In this document: one piece after another, positions 36,086 through 45,639 of the stretch | Numbering within the stretch: position 1 is the stretch's first letter | How the letters are laid out: the number at the start of each line of letters is the position of its first letter | From: Marinomonas sp. CT5 | GTDB lineage: Bacteria; Pseudomonadota; Gammaproteobacteria; Pseudomonadales; Marinomonadaceae | Reading direction: 5' to 3' | Assembly: GCF_018336975.1 (NCBI RefSeq) | Contig: NZ_CP025572.1 | Coordinates: 1,970,495-2,034,494, forward strand | Length of the DNA stretch: 64,000 nt | Notes under the pieces: generated by a model | Database searches by the model: none | Told to the model about the DNA's origin: nothing | Seen by the model: only the letters and a program-made list of their open reading frames with translations | Made by a program: the position numbers and the translations under genes

Positions 36086-38047
36086 CTAGATGAAACGGTT
36101 AATTGTACCTAGTAGGTATGGATCAAAGATGCCTTCTGGGAAGTCTACGTTCATGACTTTACCAATGGTGACAAGAAATATGACCAAACAAACCGCAATC
36201 GTAGTGGATTTCACATAAGTTGCTGCGGCGATAAATCGCAAGAATAAAAGTGAAAACACAAAGGTTGTGGAAATAAAGCCAAATAGGTAATAGCAATAAG
36301 CAATCACAAAAAAGCCCAAAATATACACTAAGTTAGGTGTCAAGCTTGCTGCAATTTTCTTGTGAGGCTCTTTAATGTAACCACGTATTACCATTATCAC
36401 CGACAGTAAAACAATGGCGATAGCAATAATGGGGAAGGCTTTCGTTAATGTAGACGAATCCCAGATATCGATTAATGCATACGTACCTGAAATAGCAAGA
36501 GTAGCAATAATTGCCCAGTCGGCCCAACTTACTGTTTTGACATGTGTGTCTTCGTTTTCGTCTTTCAACTGTTCTGGTTTTTCTTTTAACTTTTTCTTTT
36601 TCAGAATAGGTGGTAAGACAAATCCAACAATAATCAAAGCTGCAATAATGATTACGCCAGGACGAGTGAACCAAGAGTAGCCATAGAACTGGATGCTTTG
36701 GAAGAAATAGTTTTCTGCACCCGAAGACAATACAAAGCCGATCAAGAAAGCTGGTCTAGGCCAATTTGCGCCTTTCATCATTACGCCAATAGCGGCCACA
36801 ACACCTAATAGGAGGAAGTCTCCAAGGCTGCGCGTTGCTTGATAAGCGGCAAACAAGATCAATGTCAAAATAATTGGAGTTAATACAGAAAACTTAATGT
36901 AGGTTAGTAGCGAAATAGGGCGTGTGAAAAGAATACAGAACATAGCCCCAAGAATATTGGCTAAGGCAAGTGACCAAATAATGGTGTATGTCAGATCAAG
37001 GTGAGTCGAAATCATTGACACACCTGGTTGAATACCAAGCAGCAACATACCACCAAGGAACACAGCCGCCGAACCGGAGCCAGGTACACCGAATAGAATC
37101 GTTGGAATCATACTGCCTGATGCACAGGCATTATTAGCTGATTCTGGTGCAATAACACCACGGATTTCACCTTTACCAAATTGCGATGTGTCTTTACTTG
37201 AGTTTATGGCGAAACTGTATGTCATCCAATCCACAACAGAACCGCCTAAACCTGGAATGGCACCAATTAAACTACCAAAAACAGAGGACTTGCCAACCAA
37301 GGGTAAGTTTGCAAAAACGTCTTTAAAACCTTGTTTTAAACCATGCCCCAATTTATTGGGTGACGATGCAATCGCACGATTTTGAACCAACAGGCTAATG
37401 ATTTCAGGTAAAGCAAAAATACCCAAACCAACAACAACAAGAGGAACACCATCGTAAAGGTAATCAATTCCCAAGGTAAAACGGAACTCACCTGTTGCAG
37501 GTGCGCCGCCAATAGCACCAATCAAAAGACCAAAACCACAAGCGGCGAGGCCTTTAAACACATTAGCACCTGATAAGGCGGCAACAACACTAAGGCCCAG
37601 TAGCGTTAACATAAATAGTTCAGCGGAAGAGAAGGCTAATACGATTGGGCGTGCTACGAGAATGAACACACTTAATACAATCGCACCAACCACTCCACCT
37701 ATCATGGAAGATAGAAAAGCGGCAGATAAAGCTCGCGCCGCTTGTCCTTTTTTCGCTAGTGGAAAGCCGTCCATAACTGTCGCTTGCGAAGAACTGGAAC
37801 CAGGGATACCCATTAGCACTGAGGTAAAGGTATCACCTGTAGGTATTACTGCAACGAGCCCCATCAGCATACCAAGACCAACGGAAGGTTCCATTCCATA
37901 TAAAAATGGTAAGAGTAACGACATGCCGGCAATACCGCCAAGTCCGGGAATAATGCCAACCACTAGACCAACTAGTACACCTGTAATCAGGTAGGCTAGG
38001 TGGGCCACTGACATTATTTGATCTAGGGCGCTGAGGAACTCAATCAT
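36086..38047 (-). CDS. Tripartite tricarboxylate transporter, fused TctA-TctB permease
   Basis: 653 residues from ATG 38047 (AGGAGA upstream; TTG 38053 is possible). The first 500 or so residues are the TctA large permease: GIIPGLGGIAGMSLLLPFLYGMEP and GAIPGLGGSVVDWMTYSFAI. After a charged linker (KKKKLKEKPEQLKDENED) come four more helices of the small TctB subunit, usually a separate gene. Imports carboxylates with the Na+ or H+ gradient together with the adjacent TctC binding protein, 24 bases upstream in the operon. Confidence 0.9.
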   Translation of the reverse strand: MIEFLSALDQIMSVAHLAYLITGVLVGLVVGIIPGLGGIAGMSLLLPFLYGMEPSVGLGMLMGLVAVIPTGDTFTSVLMGIPGSSSSQATVMDGFPLAKKGQAARALSAAFLSSMIGGVVGAIVLSVFILVARPIVLAFSSAELFMLTLLGLSVVAALSGANVFKGLAACGFGLLIGAIGGAPATGEFRFTLGIDYLYDGVPLVVVGLGIFALPEIISLLVQNRAIASSPNKLGHGLKQGFKDVFANLPLVGKSSVFGSLIGAIPGLGGSVVDWMTYSFAINSSKDTSQFGKGEIRGVIAPESANNACASGSMIPTILFGVPGSGSAAVFLGGMLLLGIQPGVSMISTHLDLTYTIIWSLALANILGAMFCILFTRPISLLTYIKFSVLTPIILTLILFAAYQATRSLGDFLLLGVVAAIGVMMKGANWPRPAFLIGFVLSSGAENYFFQSIQFYGYSWFTRPGVIIIAALIIVGFVLPPILKKKKLKEKPEQLKDENEDTHVKTVSWADWAIIATLAISGTYALIDIWDSSTLTKAFPIIAIAIVLLSVIMVIRGYIKEPHKKIAASLTPNLVYILGFFVIAYCYYLFGFISTTFVFSLLFLRFIAAATYVKSTTIAVCLVIFLVTIGKVMNVDFPEGIFDPYLLGTINRFI

Positions 38048-38071
38048 TAACAATTTCTCCTAATCTCTATA

Positions 38072-39154
38072 TTACAGATTGTAATCGAATTTCGTTTTTA
38101 GCCAGTTAGAAATCCAAGAATACATCTCAGGAGAAACTGTGATGGCATCATTCAGATATTGAGCGGCATCAATGCCCATAACGTTTTGGTATGGCCCTAT
38201 TTGTACTTTAGAATCTTTAATGAAAGCAGGGTCCTTCAGCATTTTTTGAATGCCTTTTTGATATTCAGAAATAATATCGCTAGGTGTATCTGCAGGAATA
38301 AAGATGACTTTCTGGAAAGCAAAACCAGCAGCTAAGAATTTTCTGTAAGCTTTGTATTCCATACCTGATGGCGCTTTACCAAATTTCTTCGCATACACTT
38401 CTTCAAAAGTAGGAAGGTCTGGGAATGCAGGGTCTCTAACGATGTTACCTTCGTTATTAAGAATTCCTAGAGAGAAAAGTGGCACGGCTTTGTTGTTTTG
38501 AACAAGATCGACCACTGAGTTCATATAAGCAGAAGAGGTTTGGAAGTCGATTTTCGCTTCGCCGCGCTCGAAAGCAAGACGACCAGCTCCGCGACTTTTC
38601 ATACCAAAAACTGGCTTGATATCTAGATCAAGCATCTCAAACGCTAGGAATACTGGTAGCTCTAAGCCCGTTGGGCTTTGAGAGCCAAAAGGTAAAGTCA
38701 CACCGTCTAATTTTGCAATGTCATCTGCAGATGACACACCAAACTCTGGCTGAATATAAACGACACCACCTGTTGGGCTTGCCATTAACGGAATCCATTT
38801 ATCAAAGTTATAACGAACACGTTGATCGCCTAACATAAATGGGAAAAGAGTTGATGCAGATGTACCAAGGATGTCTTCACCATTACCTTTAGCGCGTTTA
38901 TAGAACAAGTTTGTTCCAGTAATCGAGCCGCCACCAGGTTGGTTTTTGATAACTACCGTTGGGTTACCTGAGATGTTTTTGGTTAGATTTGGGGCAATAA
39001 AGCGAGCCCAAACATCTGTACCACCACCAACACCAAACGGAATGGTCCAGTTGATCGTCGATGGAACTTCGGCTGCTAGAGTTTTAGCTGGTAATGCCAT
39101 TAAGCAACCAAAAGTTAGGACAGAAGCGCCAATGATTTTAGAAATTTTTTTCAT
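38072..39154 (-). CDS. Tripartite tricarboxylate transporter substrate-binding protein (TctC/Bug family)
   Basis: 360 residues from ATG 39154, preceded by AAAGGTG; GTG 39163 is less well spaced. Signal peptide with ALPAKTLAA cleavage area. Bug-fold hallmarks: PFGVGGGTDVWARFIAPNL and NQPGGGSITGTNLFY. Periplasmic capture of a carboxylate for the fused TctA-TctB permease. It lies between the isomerase and permease genes; likely substrate is an aromatic-catabolic or aconitate-like acid. Confidence 0.9.
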   Translation of the reverse strand: MKKISKIIGASVLTFGCLMALPAKTLAAEVPSTINWTIPFGVGGGTDVWARFIAPNLTKNISGNPTVVIKNQPGGGSITGTNLFYKRAKGNGEDILGTSASTLFPFMLGDQRVRYNFDKWIPLMASPTGGVVYIQPEFGVSSADDIAKLDGVTLPFGSQSPTGLELPVFLAFEMLDLDIKPVFGMKSRGAGRLAFERGEAKIDFQTSSAYMNSVVDLVQNNKAVPLFSLGILNNEGNIVRDPAFPDLPTFEEVYAKKFGKAPSGMEYKAYRKFLAAGFAFQKVIFIPADTPSDIISEYQKGIQKMLKDPAFIKDSKVQIGPYQNVMGIDAAQYLNDAITVSPEMYSWISNWLKTKFDYNL

Positions 39155-39213
39155 CGATTTCACCTTTCTTGTTTTTATGAATCTTCAATACTTTAATATT
39201 GCTATATTGAAAG

Positions 39214-40275
39214 TTAGTTTAGATAAACCGTACCTGACATTATTTTTTTAGCTGTTCGAATTACCGATACACTATTTAATGCAGATGGGTCGTCCTCCTT
39301 GCGTTGAACGCTTAGCTCTATTTTTCCCGAAGGATGTTCAAGCGTGAAAAAAGGCTCAGAACCTTTATTTCCTATAAGCTTGGCTGCTACCGTACCTGGT
39401 CGGCAGCATGCTGTTACAATAGCGATACTTCCCGTCACAGCTAAGGCTTTGTGGCATTTGTGTGGAACAAAGTAGCGGGCATTGATAGCCCCATCAAAGC
39501 GAGCTGGAGAAAGTAAAATAGGTTTTGGAATGACGGACTTTGACACATCGCCCATGCCCATAAGTTTGCCAGCCTGAAGGCGAATCACTTCTAAACGAGC
39601 CATGAATTCTACGTCGCTGTCTAATTCTGCTGGCGTTTCGTATCCTGTTTTTCCAAGATCGCTTGCTTGGATTAAAATAACCGGAGTCGCAGCATCGATA
39701 CAGGTTACTTCAATGGACTCGATAATGTCGGATACGTTGCCTGTTGGAAGTAGGTGGCCTGTTTTAGCTCCTTCAACATTGTAGAAGGTAAGTTCAATTG
39801 GGGCGCTTGGAAAATTTGCTCCACTGATAATGGTGTCACCAGCGTAATTGACCTTGCCATTTGGTGTTTGCACAGTAGAGTGAATGATTTTTCCTGTATT
39901 AAGGTTGTGAATTCGTACCGTTGTTTTGCCTTCGCTAGCCGGAAATAATCCTGTTTCGATTGCGTAAGGAGCTACGCCAGCCAACATGTTGCCGCAGTTA
40001 GGTGAGAAATCGACAGACTTTTCAGTGATAGCAACCTGAGCAAACAAGTAATCAACATCAGCGTCTGGGTGGGTGGATTTGCCTACCATGGCAACTTTAC
40101 TGGTTAAGCTATTTCCGCCGCCAATGCCATCTAGTTGAAGTTCATGGCCGGATCCCATGATTTTCATTAAAACATCAGCGCAAGCATCTCGATCTTGTGG
40201 AAGATCAGATATCTGCAGGTAGGGCCCTCTAGAAGTGCCGCCACGCATGATGATGCAAGGTATTGTCTGTGACAT
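39214..40275 (-). CDS. GalD/PrpF family isomerase (4-oxalomesaconate tautomerase-like)
   Basis: 353 residues, diaminopimelate-epimerase-like PrpF fold. Family markers: CIIMRGGTSRGPYL at the start, LDGIGGGNSLTSKVAMVG, and FSPNCGNMLAGVAPYAIE with the active-site Cys; second Cys in VTACCRPGTVA. Relatives tautomerise 4-oxalomesaconate (gallate pathway) or isomerise trans-aconitates. First gene of an operon with TctC and TctA-TctB; divergent LysR regulator. Which tricarboxylate is used cannot be told from sequence. Confidence 0.88.
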   Translation of the reverse strand: MSQTIPCIIMRGGTSRGPYLQISDLPQDRDACADVLMKIMGSGHELQLDGIGGGNSLTSKVAMVGKSTHPDADVDYLFAQVAITEKSVDFSPNCGNMLAGVAPYAIETGLFPASEGKTTVRIHNLNTGKIIHSTVQTPNGKVNYAGDTIISGANFPSAPIELTFYNVEGAKTGHLLPTGNVSDIIESIEVTCIDAATPVILIQASDLGKTGYETPAELDSDVEFMARLEVIRLQAGKLMGMGDVSKSVIPKPILLSPARFDGAINARYFVPHKCHKALAVTGSIAIVTACCRPGTVAAKLIGNKGSEPFFTLEHPSGKIELSVQRKEDDPSALNSVSVIRTAKKIMSGTVYLN

Positions 40276-40393
40276 TTTTAGTAAACCTTTATTGTTGTAA
40301 TATCTTGTCGCTAAAGTCTCATAATTTGTATTCGTGCATCAAATGCAAAGATAAGTCATAATTGATAACTAAAACGTATCAATGGTGGTGGGA

Positions 40394-41290
40394 ATGCATC
40401 AAATAGAATTTAAAGATTTAGTCATATTCATACGTATTGCGGAGACCGGAAACTTTCATGATGCCGCTGAATTAACCTTTTTATCTCAGCCTGCCTTAAG
40501 TCGAAGAATGCAAAAATTAGAAGCGATATTGGGGGCGCCTTTGTTTGAGAGAACCACTCGAAAAACATGGTTGACTTCTGTCGGACGTGAATTTTTACCG
40601 AAAGCGCGGCGGATGGTGGAAGAATTCGAGCTGTCTGTGTTGGGGATAAAAGATATGGCGTCTCAACAAAAGGGAAAAGTGACCATAGCTTGTATTCCAA
40701 CTGCTGCCTTCTATTTCTTGCCCAGTGTTATCAATGTTTTTAATGAGCGTTATCCTGGAATTCGGATTCAAATTTTAGATGAGAGTGCCAACCATGGATT
40801 GGAGTCAGTAATTCGTGGCGATGCAGACTTTGGTATCAATATGGCTATTGCCCAACATCCAGAGGTGTCTTTCACGCCACTACTCGACGATCCATTTGTG
40901 GTGTGCTTACGTAAGGATCATCCATTATGTGAGTTGGAAGAGGTTTCGTGGAAGGATATGGAGCCGTATAAATTGATTAGTGTTGGGCGTGCTAGTGGTA
41001 ACCGAATTTTGCTGGATAAGTCCTTAGCAAGAGATCAAGTGCAGCTCAATAGTTTCTATGAGGTCCAACATTTATCCACTTCTCTGGGGTTGGTTGAAAT
41101 GGGATTGGGAATATCCATTGTCCCCAAACTGGCTATGCCATTAAGTAGTGCATCTGTATTAACTTCTAGGCCGCTTAAAGGGCAGAAAATAGATCGTTCC
41201 ATTGGGCTTGTTAAGCGAAGCTCAACCTCTGTTTCCTCTGCTGCCGATCTATTTATCAATATATTGTTGGAACACTGGTCGGCGAATTAA
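40394..41290 (+). CDS. LysR family transcriptional regulator
   Basis: 298 residues from ATG 40394 (GGTGGGA just upstream; ATG 40382 possible). N-terminal winged HTH (AELTFLSQPALSRRMQKLEA), C-terminal periplasmic-binding-like effector domain (DADFGINMAIAQHPEVSF). Divergent from the isomerase/tricarboxylate transporter operon, 106-118 bases apart, which it presumably controls. Confidence 0.92.
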   Translation: MHQIEFKDLVIFIRIAETGNFHDAAELTFLSQPALSRRMQKLEAILGAPLFERTTRKTWLTSVGREFLPKARRMVEEFELSVLGIKDMASQQKGKVTIACIPTAAFYFLPSVINVFNERYPGIRIQILDESANHGLESVIRGDADFGINMAIAQHPEVSFTPLLDDPFVVCLRKDHPLCELEEVSWKDMEPYKLISVGRASGNRILLDKSLARDQVQLNSFYEVQHLSTSLGLVEMGLGISIVPKLAMPLSSASVLTSRPLKGQKIDRSIGLVKRSSTSVSSAADLFINILLEHWSAN

Positions 41291-41427
41291 TTTATCTTTC
41301 ACGATCGTGGAAATAGGCATTTTAAAAATGCTATGAACTAAACTTAGGTAATTACGCTCAATAAGACTAGTATGGGGACTTAGCTTAATAGCGTTCGCTA
41401 TTAACGCATACCCATTCAAGGACTGTT

Positions 41428-42093
41428 ATGTCTCGTTTTCGAGTTCGTTATCAAACGCTTGAGTTTGATAAGACCGATATTCATGTACGTACATTACGTG
41501 ATAATCAAGAGTTTTCTGATGATAATGATGTTGCTTTAAATTTAGGTATTTCACCTGCTGTATGGCCTTTGTTTGGCGTAATTTGGCCATCAGGTGAAGT
41601 CCTTGCTCATCTAATGTTTAAGCATGAAATAGAGGGGCTAAAGATACTGGAAGTCGGTTGTGGGATTGGGCTTGCAAGTCTGATTCTGAATCATCGGCTT
41701 GCAAATATTACGGCAACAGATTATCACCCAGAAGCGGGTAATTTTCTTAAGGAAAATGCACTGTTAAATGGCGACCAGCCAATCCCTTTTATCAGAGCAA
41801 GTTGGCAGGATACTAGTACTGATCTGGGCAAATACGATTGCATTATTGGCAGTGATATTCTGTATGAGCGTTTTCATGTTGATCTTTTATCGGCGTTTAT
41901 TGAAAAACATGCTGCCGAAAATTGTTTGGTTATTTTGGTAGATCCTGGGCGAGGTCATCATGCGCCCTTCAGTAAAAAAATGGTGGCTTTAGGTTATACG
42001 CATACTCAGCGTAAGCCTGACAATATTGATTATTTGGAATCTACTTTTAAGGGGCAAATATTGAGTTATCAAAAGGGAATTGCAAAAGTTTAA
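41428..42093 (+). CDS. Class I SAM-dependent methyltransferase (METTL21/NNMT-like)
   Basis: 221 residues. SAM-binding motif I ILEVGCGIGLASLIL, motif II TATDYHPEAG and the acidic post-II DCIIGSDILYER. The layout matches lysine methyltransferases of the METTL21 type that act on proteins; the substrate is unknown. Single gene ending in a terminator. Confidence 0.85.
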   Translation: MSRFRVRYQTLEFDKTDIHVRTLRDNQEFSDDNDVALNLGISPAVWPLFGVIWPSGEVLAHLMFKHEIEGLKILEVGCGIGLASLILNHRLANITATDYHPEAGNFLKENALLNGDQPIPFIRASWQDTSTDLGKYDCIIGSDILYERFHVDLLSAFIEKHAAENCLVILVDPGRGHHAPFSKKMVALGYTHTQRKPDNIDYLESTFKGQILSYQKGIAKV

Positions 42094-42119
42094 TAGGGTT
42101 TATGATAAAAGAGCGAGAT

Positions 42120-42155
42120 AAAAATGCCGAGTATTATGCTCGGCATTTTTATTTA
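42120..42155. terminator. Bidirectional intrinsic terminator
   Basis: 12-bp perfect stem AAAAATGCCGAG (42120-42131) with CTCGGCATTTTT (42139-42150). Lies between the convergent methyltransferase and sulfatase genes. Confidence 0.93.
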
Positions 42156-42162
42156 AGTGTTA

Positions 42163-44127
42163 TTACTCAGTATCAGGAATATTGTATTTTTTTTGATTAT
42201 ATAACCATGTGCCGAGTAGAGGATGAGCAATTGCTCGGTTAACTAAATCTATTCCTACATCATTACTGGGTAATAAGGTTTTGTTTTCATAGATAAAGGT
42301 TTTTGCCGGTTTGTTGGGTTGTAATACTACTACTTTATTACCCCTCATATAGGCTTGATTTTGATTAAACTGCATGATGGCGCGGCCAATATAATTATCA
42401 CTTGCTTTGGTCATATCTTGTCCAATCATAGGAGTGTTTGAGTCTATGCCCATTAATGATAAAAGTGTCGGTGCTAAATCGATTTGGCTGGCAATTCGAT
42501 TGTCTTGTTTGGGTTTAATTCCGTCTCCTAAGATAAGTGCCGGAATGTGGAAGCTAGTAATTGGCACTAGCTCAGGGTGTCGGGTTCTAGCATCATGATC
42601 CGCAACGATTAAGAATATAGTGTTCTTCCAATAGTCTTCTTGTTTCGCTAACTTGAAAAAATGTCCGATGGCGTGATCTGCGTATTTAACAGCATTTTCG
42701 CGAGTGGCTTTCGGGGAGTTGTATAACTCGATTTTATTATCGGGAAACTCGTACGGGTCATGATTTGATGAACTGAATACTAGGCTAAAAAAAGGCCTGC
42801 CTGTTTTTGATTTTTCAACAAAATCTTGGTTTGCTTTGGTGAAAAGGTCTTCGTCACTTACTCCCCAAGAACCTACGAATTCTGGGTTAACAAAATCTTT
42901 TTCCTCGATGATCGATTGAAAACCATTACCCAAGAAGAAGGATTTCATATTGTCGAAATGAGCTCCGCCACCATAAATGAAGTTACTGTCGTAGCCTTGT
43001 TGCCCCAGTAATTTAGCCAGAGTAAAAAAGTCTGTTTGTGAGTTTGGGAGCTTTACAGTACTGCGTGCGGGTGTGGGAACAAATCCTGTTACGACCGCTT
43101 CAATGCCTCGTACAGAGCGTGTTCCTGTAGCATAGAGTTGGCTGAAAGACCAACCTTCAGGAACTAATTTATCGTATTCTGGGGTTAATGGAAGACCACC
43201 TAAGCTGCCAACAAATTGTGCACCTAAGCTTTCTTCAAGAATAATGACAAGGTTTTTTGGGCGCTCAAAATGTTTTGTGGCTATTTGCTTGTGTAAGGTT
43301 GGATATTCTGTTGAAGGGAATTGTTCTTGAGTCATTCCCATGGCTTGGTGAATTTCGGTAATGATTTGCTCTTGTTGCATCTTAGGATAAAGCTCGAAAG
43401 AACTCACTTCATCGGCGATCTCGCTGACGGCATACAACAATGAATATGTGGAATTAAGGGTTAAACTATTAACCAAAGGATCATTAGTAAAGGCGGTGTA
43501 GCTAGGGTTAATTGCTCGATGTTGTAAACTGGATCTAGCACCAAGGAAAGCAAGTAAAAAAACAATTACCATCAATATGGGGCGTTGATACCATTTGGGT
43601 TGTGGTCGATGAAAAATATGCTGTTTTTTAAAAAATTTATACGATAAGACCACCGTAATGATAGTAACCAATGAGGTTAAAAATAAAGTCAGTTTATGGC
43701 CTTCGGCCAACATAGAGAAAACTTCTTTTGGATATATTAGGTATTCTACAAAAAGTCGATTGGGTCTTAAGCTGTATTCGTCAATAAAAGCGGGAGTAGA
43801 TGCTTCCATGAAAATGAACATGATAAAGGCTGCGGTTAACCAAATTCGAGTAAGCACATCCCAAACTTTGTTGATATAAGGTATGCCTGAGATTAATAAG
43901 CTAATCGCGGCCGGTATACCAACAATAAAACATATAGATGCGACATCAATTCGTAAGCCAAAGCCTAATAATGTTATCCAGTTATCTGTGCTGCCTACTC
44001 GATCAGACTGCCAAATCATTAGTAGAAGTCTACTTAGGGTTAGGCAAAAGAGGGTAATGGTGAAAAAAAACAAATACGGTTTGAGTGGTGACAGGGCTCG
44101 TCTCCACAGGTTGTTGTTTTGCAGCAT
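42163..44127 (-). CDS. LTA synthase family sulfatase, inner-membrane
   Basis: 654 residues from ATG 44127 (in-frame ATG 44169 adds 14 residues without benefit). Five hydrophobic segments in the first 210 residues, then a periplasmic alkaline-phosphatase/sulfatase domain: VIILEESLGAQFVG (metal Glu), TGTRSVRGIEAVVTGFVP (nucleophile Thr region), FSLVFSSSNHDPYEFP and IFLIVADHDARTRHP. Probably transfers phosphoglycerol or phosphoethanolamine to an envelope glycan or lipid. Gram-negative homologues make osmoregulated glucan substituents. Confidence 0.88.
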   Translation of the reverse strand: MLQNNNLWRRALSPLKPYLFFFTITLFCLTLSRLLLMIWQSDRVGSTDNWITLLGFGLRIDVASICFIVGIPAAISLLISGIPYINKVWDVLTRIWLTAAFIMFIFMEASTPAFIDEYSLRPNRLFVEYLIYPKEVFSMLAEGHKLTLFLTSLVTIITVVLSYKFFKKQHIFHRPQPKWYQRPILMVIVFLLAFLGARSSLQHRAINPSYTAFTNDPLVNSLTLNSTYSLLYAVSEIADEVSSFELYPKMQQEQIITEIHQAMGMTQEQFPSTEYPTLHKQIATKHFERPKNLVIILEESLGAQFVGSLGGLPLTPEYDKLVPEGWSFSQLYATGTRSVRGIEAVVTGFVPTPARSTVKLPNSQTDFFTLAKLLGQQGYDSNFIYGGGAHFDNMKSFFLGNGFQSIIEEKDFVNPEFVGSWGVSDEDLFTKANQDFVEKSKTGRPFFSLVFSSSNHDPYEFPDNKIELYNSPKATRENAVKYADHAIGHFFKLAKQEDYWKNTIFLIVADHDARTRHPELVPITSFHIPALILGDGIKPKQDNRIASQIDLAPTLLSLMGIDSNTPMIGQDMTKASDNYIGRAIMQFNQNQAYMRGNKVVVLQPNKPAKTFIYENKTLLPSNDVGIDLVNRAIAHPLLGTWLYNQKKYNIPDTE

Positions 44128-44337
44128 ATCATGTCCAGTGAATAGATTAAGCGTGCAAATATATAACAATATAAGTAAAAATAAAGTAAAAAATAAGTTT
44201 CTACAATCAAGTGGCCCTTATTCTAGAAGTTTTATGTCAAGTGTGATTAATTTGAAGACTACGCTTACAGCCTGCAATTTAAGTAATAAAAACGGTAAGC
44301 GTTTGTTTTATTACAATGTAAAAGCCAGTTTTGTTTT

Positions 44338-44508
44338 CTAGTCTTTTTTCTCTATCGTAATTTCAAGGTTTTTAGTGGTACCGGCAAACCATTTTTGTAC
44401 ATACAAAGTTCCCATGATCGGCGCTTTTCCTTCTTCTGGTACTTCCTGATAACGCACGCTATTTTTGGTTTCTTTCTCGTACTCAAATGTGATGATTGTT
44501 TTCGTCAT
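44338..44508 (-). CDS. Small conserved-looking protein, 56 residues
   Basis: Reads ATG 44508 to TAG 44338. Sequence begins MTKTIITFEYEKETKNSVRY and ends KNLEITIEKKD, with a central GTLYVQKWFAG; predicted beta-rich and soluble. AAGGA lies about 8 nt before the ATG, and the gene starts 19 nt after the stop of the rRNA methyltransferase gene, so the two form an operon. No function known to me. Confidence 0.7.
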   Translation of the reverse strand: MTKTIITFEYEKETKNSVRYQEVPEEGKAPIMGTLYVQKWFAGTTKNLEITIEKKD

Positions 44509-44526
44509 AATATGATCCTTAATGGG

Positions 44527-45477
44527 TTAATTTGGGGTGGAGGTATTTTTGAATATGAGGGCTTTCAAACCGCTTTCGATATCGATATCCATAAACTCTG
44601 GAGGATTGTCGAGTCTATATTGAAACTCTAAGCAGGGTGCTTCTTCACGCATGCCATCAATTAAGAATTGAGCCGGGATGCTTGGGTCGTTGACACAGGC
44701 TAGCACTTGACCGTTTTCAGTTAGTAGCTCTGGAAGGCGTCTTAATATTTTCTGATAGTCTTTGGTTAAAGCAAAGCTTCCGCGTTGGAACGTCGGAGGA
44801 TCAATAACAATGAGGTCGTATTGACCATATTTTTTTATCTTTCCCCAAGATTTGAAAATGTCATGGGCGAAGAATTTTACTTTGTTTGTGTCATGTTGAT
44901 TGAGGCGATGATTTTCTCTGCCTCGACTCAGCACAGATTTTGCCATATCAAGATTTACAACAAAGTCCGCACCGCCTGAAATGGCGGCAACGGAGAAGCC
45001 GCAGGTATAAGCAAAGAGATTCAGCACACGTTTGTTGCGACTGTTTTCTTTTACCCAACGGCGGCCATATCTCATATCTAGAAAAAGCCCAGAGTTTTGG
45101 TTTTTACCTAGATCAAGCTGAAAAAATAAGCCGTCTTCATTCACAACTTGCTGTTCTTTAAAGTCACCCCATAGACACTCTGTTGGACTTTGCTCTCTGC
45201 TTCTGTGCTGAAGGAGTACAGATCTGGCTTTAGCAGTATGCCACTCCGTTTGTATCGTCCATTTGATAATTTCATTATTTAATTTATCTAATGCTTCAGC
45301 GGAAGGTTCTTTAAAAAGAGAGATGAGTATTTGGCCATCTAGCCAGTCGACAGTGATTTGCTCAAGGCCTGGAAAGCAACGGCCACGTCCATGGAAAAGG
45401 CGTTGGACCCCTTGAGGTGCTTCCGCTAGCTTGATTAAGACTTGTTCAGAAAGTGTTTCGAGAGACTGCGTGTCCAT
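44527..45477 (-). CDS. Class I SAM-dependent rRNA methyltransferase (RlmI/RlmK-like)
   Basis: 316 residues. C-terminal Rossmann domain: LNLFAYTCGFSVAAISGGAD motif I, NLDMAKSVLSRGRENHRLN, and catalytic-type DLIVIDPPTFQRGSF. N-terminal region contains the FFQLDLGKNQNSGLFLDMR strand typical of RlmI/RlmK relatives. Probably methylates a base in 23S rRNA. Followed by the 56-residue gene. Confidence 0.88.
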   Translation of the reverse strand: MDTQSLETLSEQVLIKLAEAPQGVQRLFHGRGRCFPGLEQITVDWLDGQILISLFKEPSAEALDKLNNEIIKWTIQTEWHTAKARSVLLQHRSREQSPTECLWGDFKEQQVVNEDGLFFQLDLGKNQNSGLFLDMRYGRRWVKENSRNKRVLNLFAYTCGFSVAAISGGADFVVNLDMAKSVLSRGRENHRLNQHDTNKVKFFAHDIFKSWGKIKKYGQYDLIVIDPPTFQRGSFALTKDYQKILRRLPELLTENGQVLACVNDPSIPAQFLIDGMREEAPCLEFQYRLDNPPEFMDIDIESGLKALIFKNTSTPN

Positions 45478-45594
45478 AAAGTCGATGTTCTAATGCTAAT
45501 AAATAAGACCACGTATTTTACTGATAACCATACAAGAGGCCAGAAAAAGCCTGAAAATAAGACTGGTCGAGCTGAAAAGTGGGGAGAGGAAATG

Positions 45595-45625
45595 CTCATC
45601 GAGCCAAGCACTTTGGCTCGATGAG
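45595..45625 (-). terminator. Hairpin downstream of PepSY gene, probable terminator
   Basis: CTCATCGAGCCAA (45595-45607) pairs perfectly with TTGGCTCGATGAG (45613-45625). In minus-strand direction it is followed by only a short T-rich stretch, so termination is likely but not certain. Confidence 0.6.
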
Positions 45626-45639
45626 GTTGGTGCGGTTGA

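Noticed and set aside
43658..44341. Plus-strand frames antisense to the LTA-synthase-like gene and over its upstream region
   Set aside because: Composition is that of an antisense shadow and no start signals are seen.
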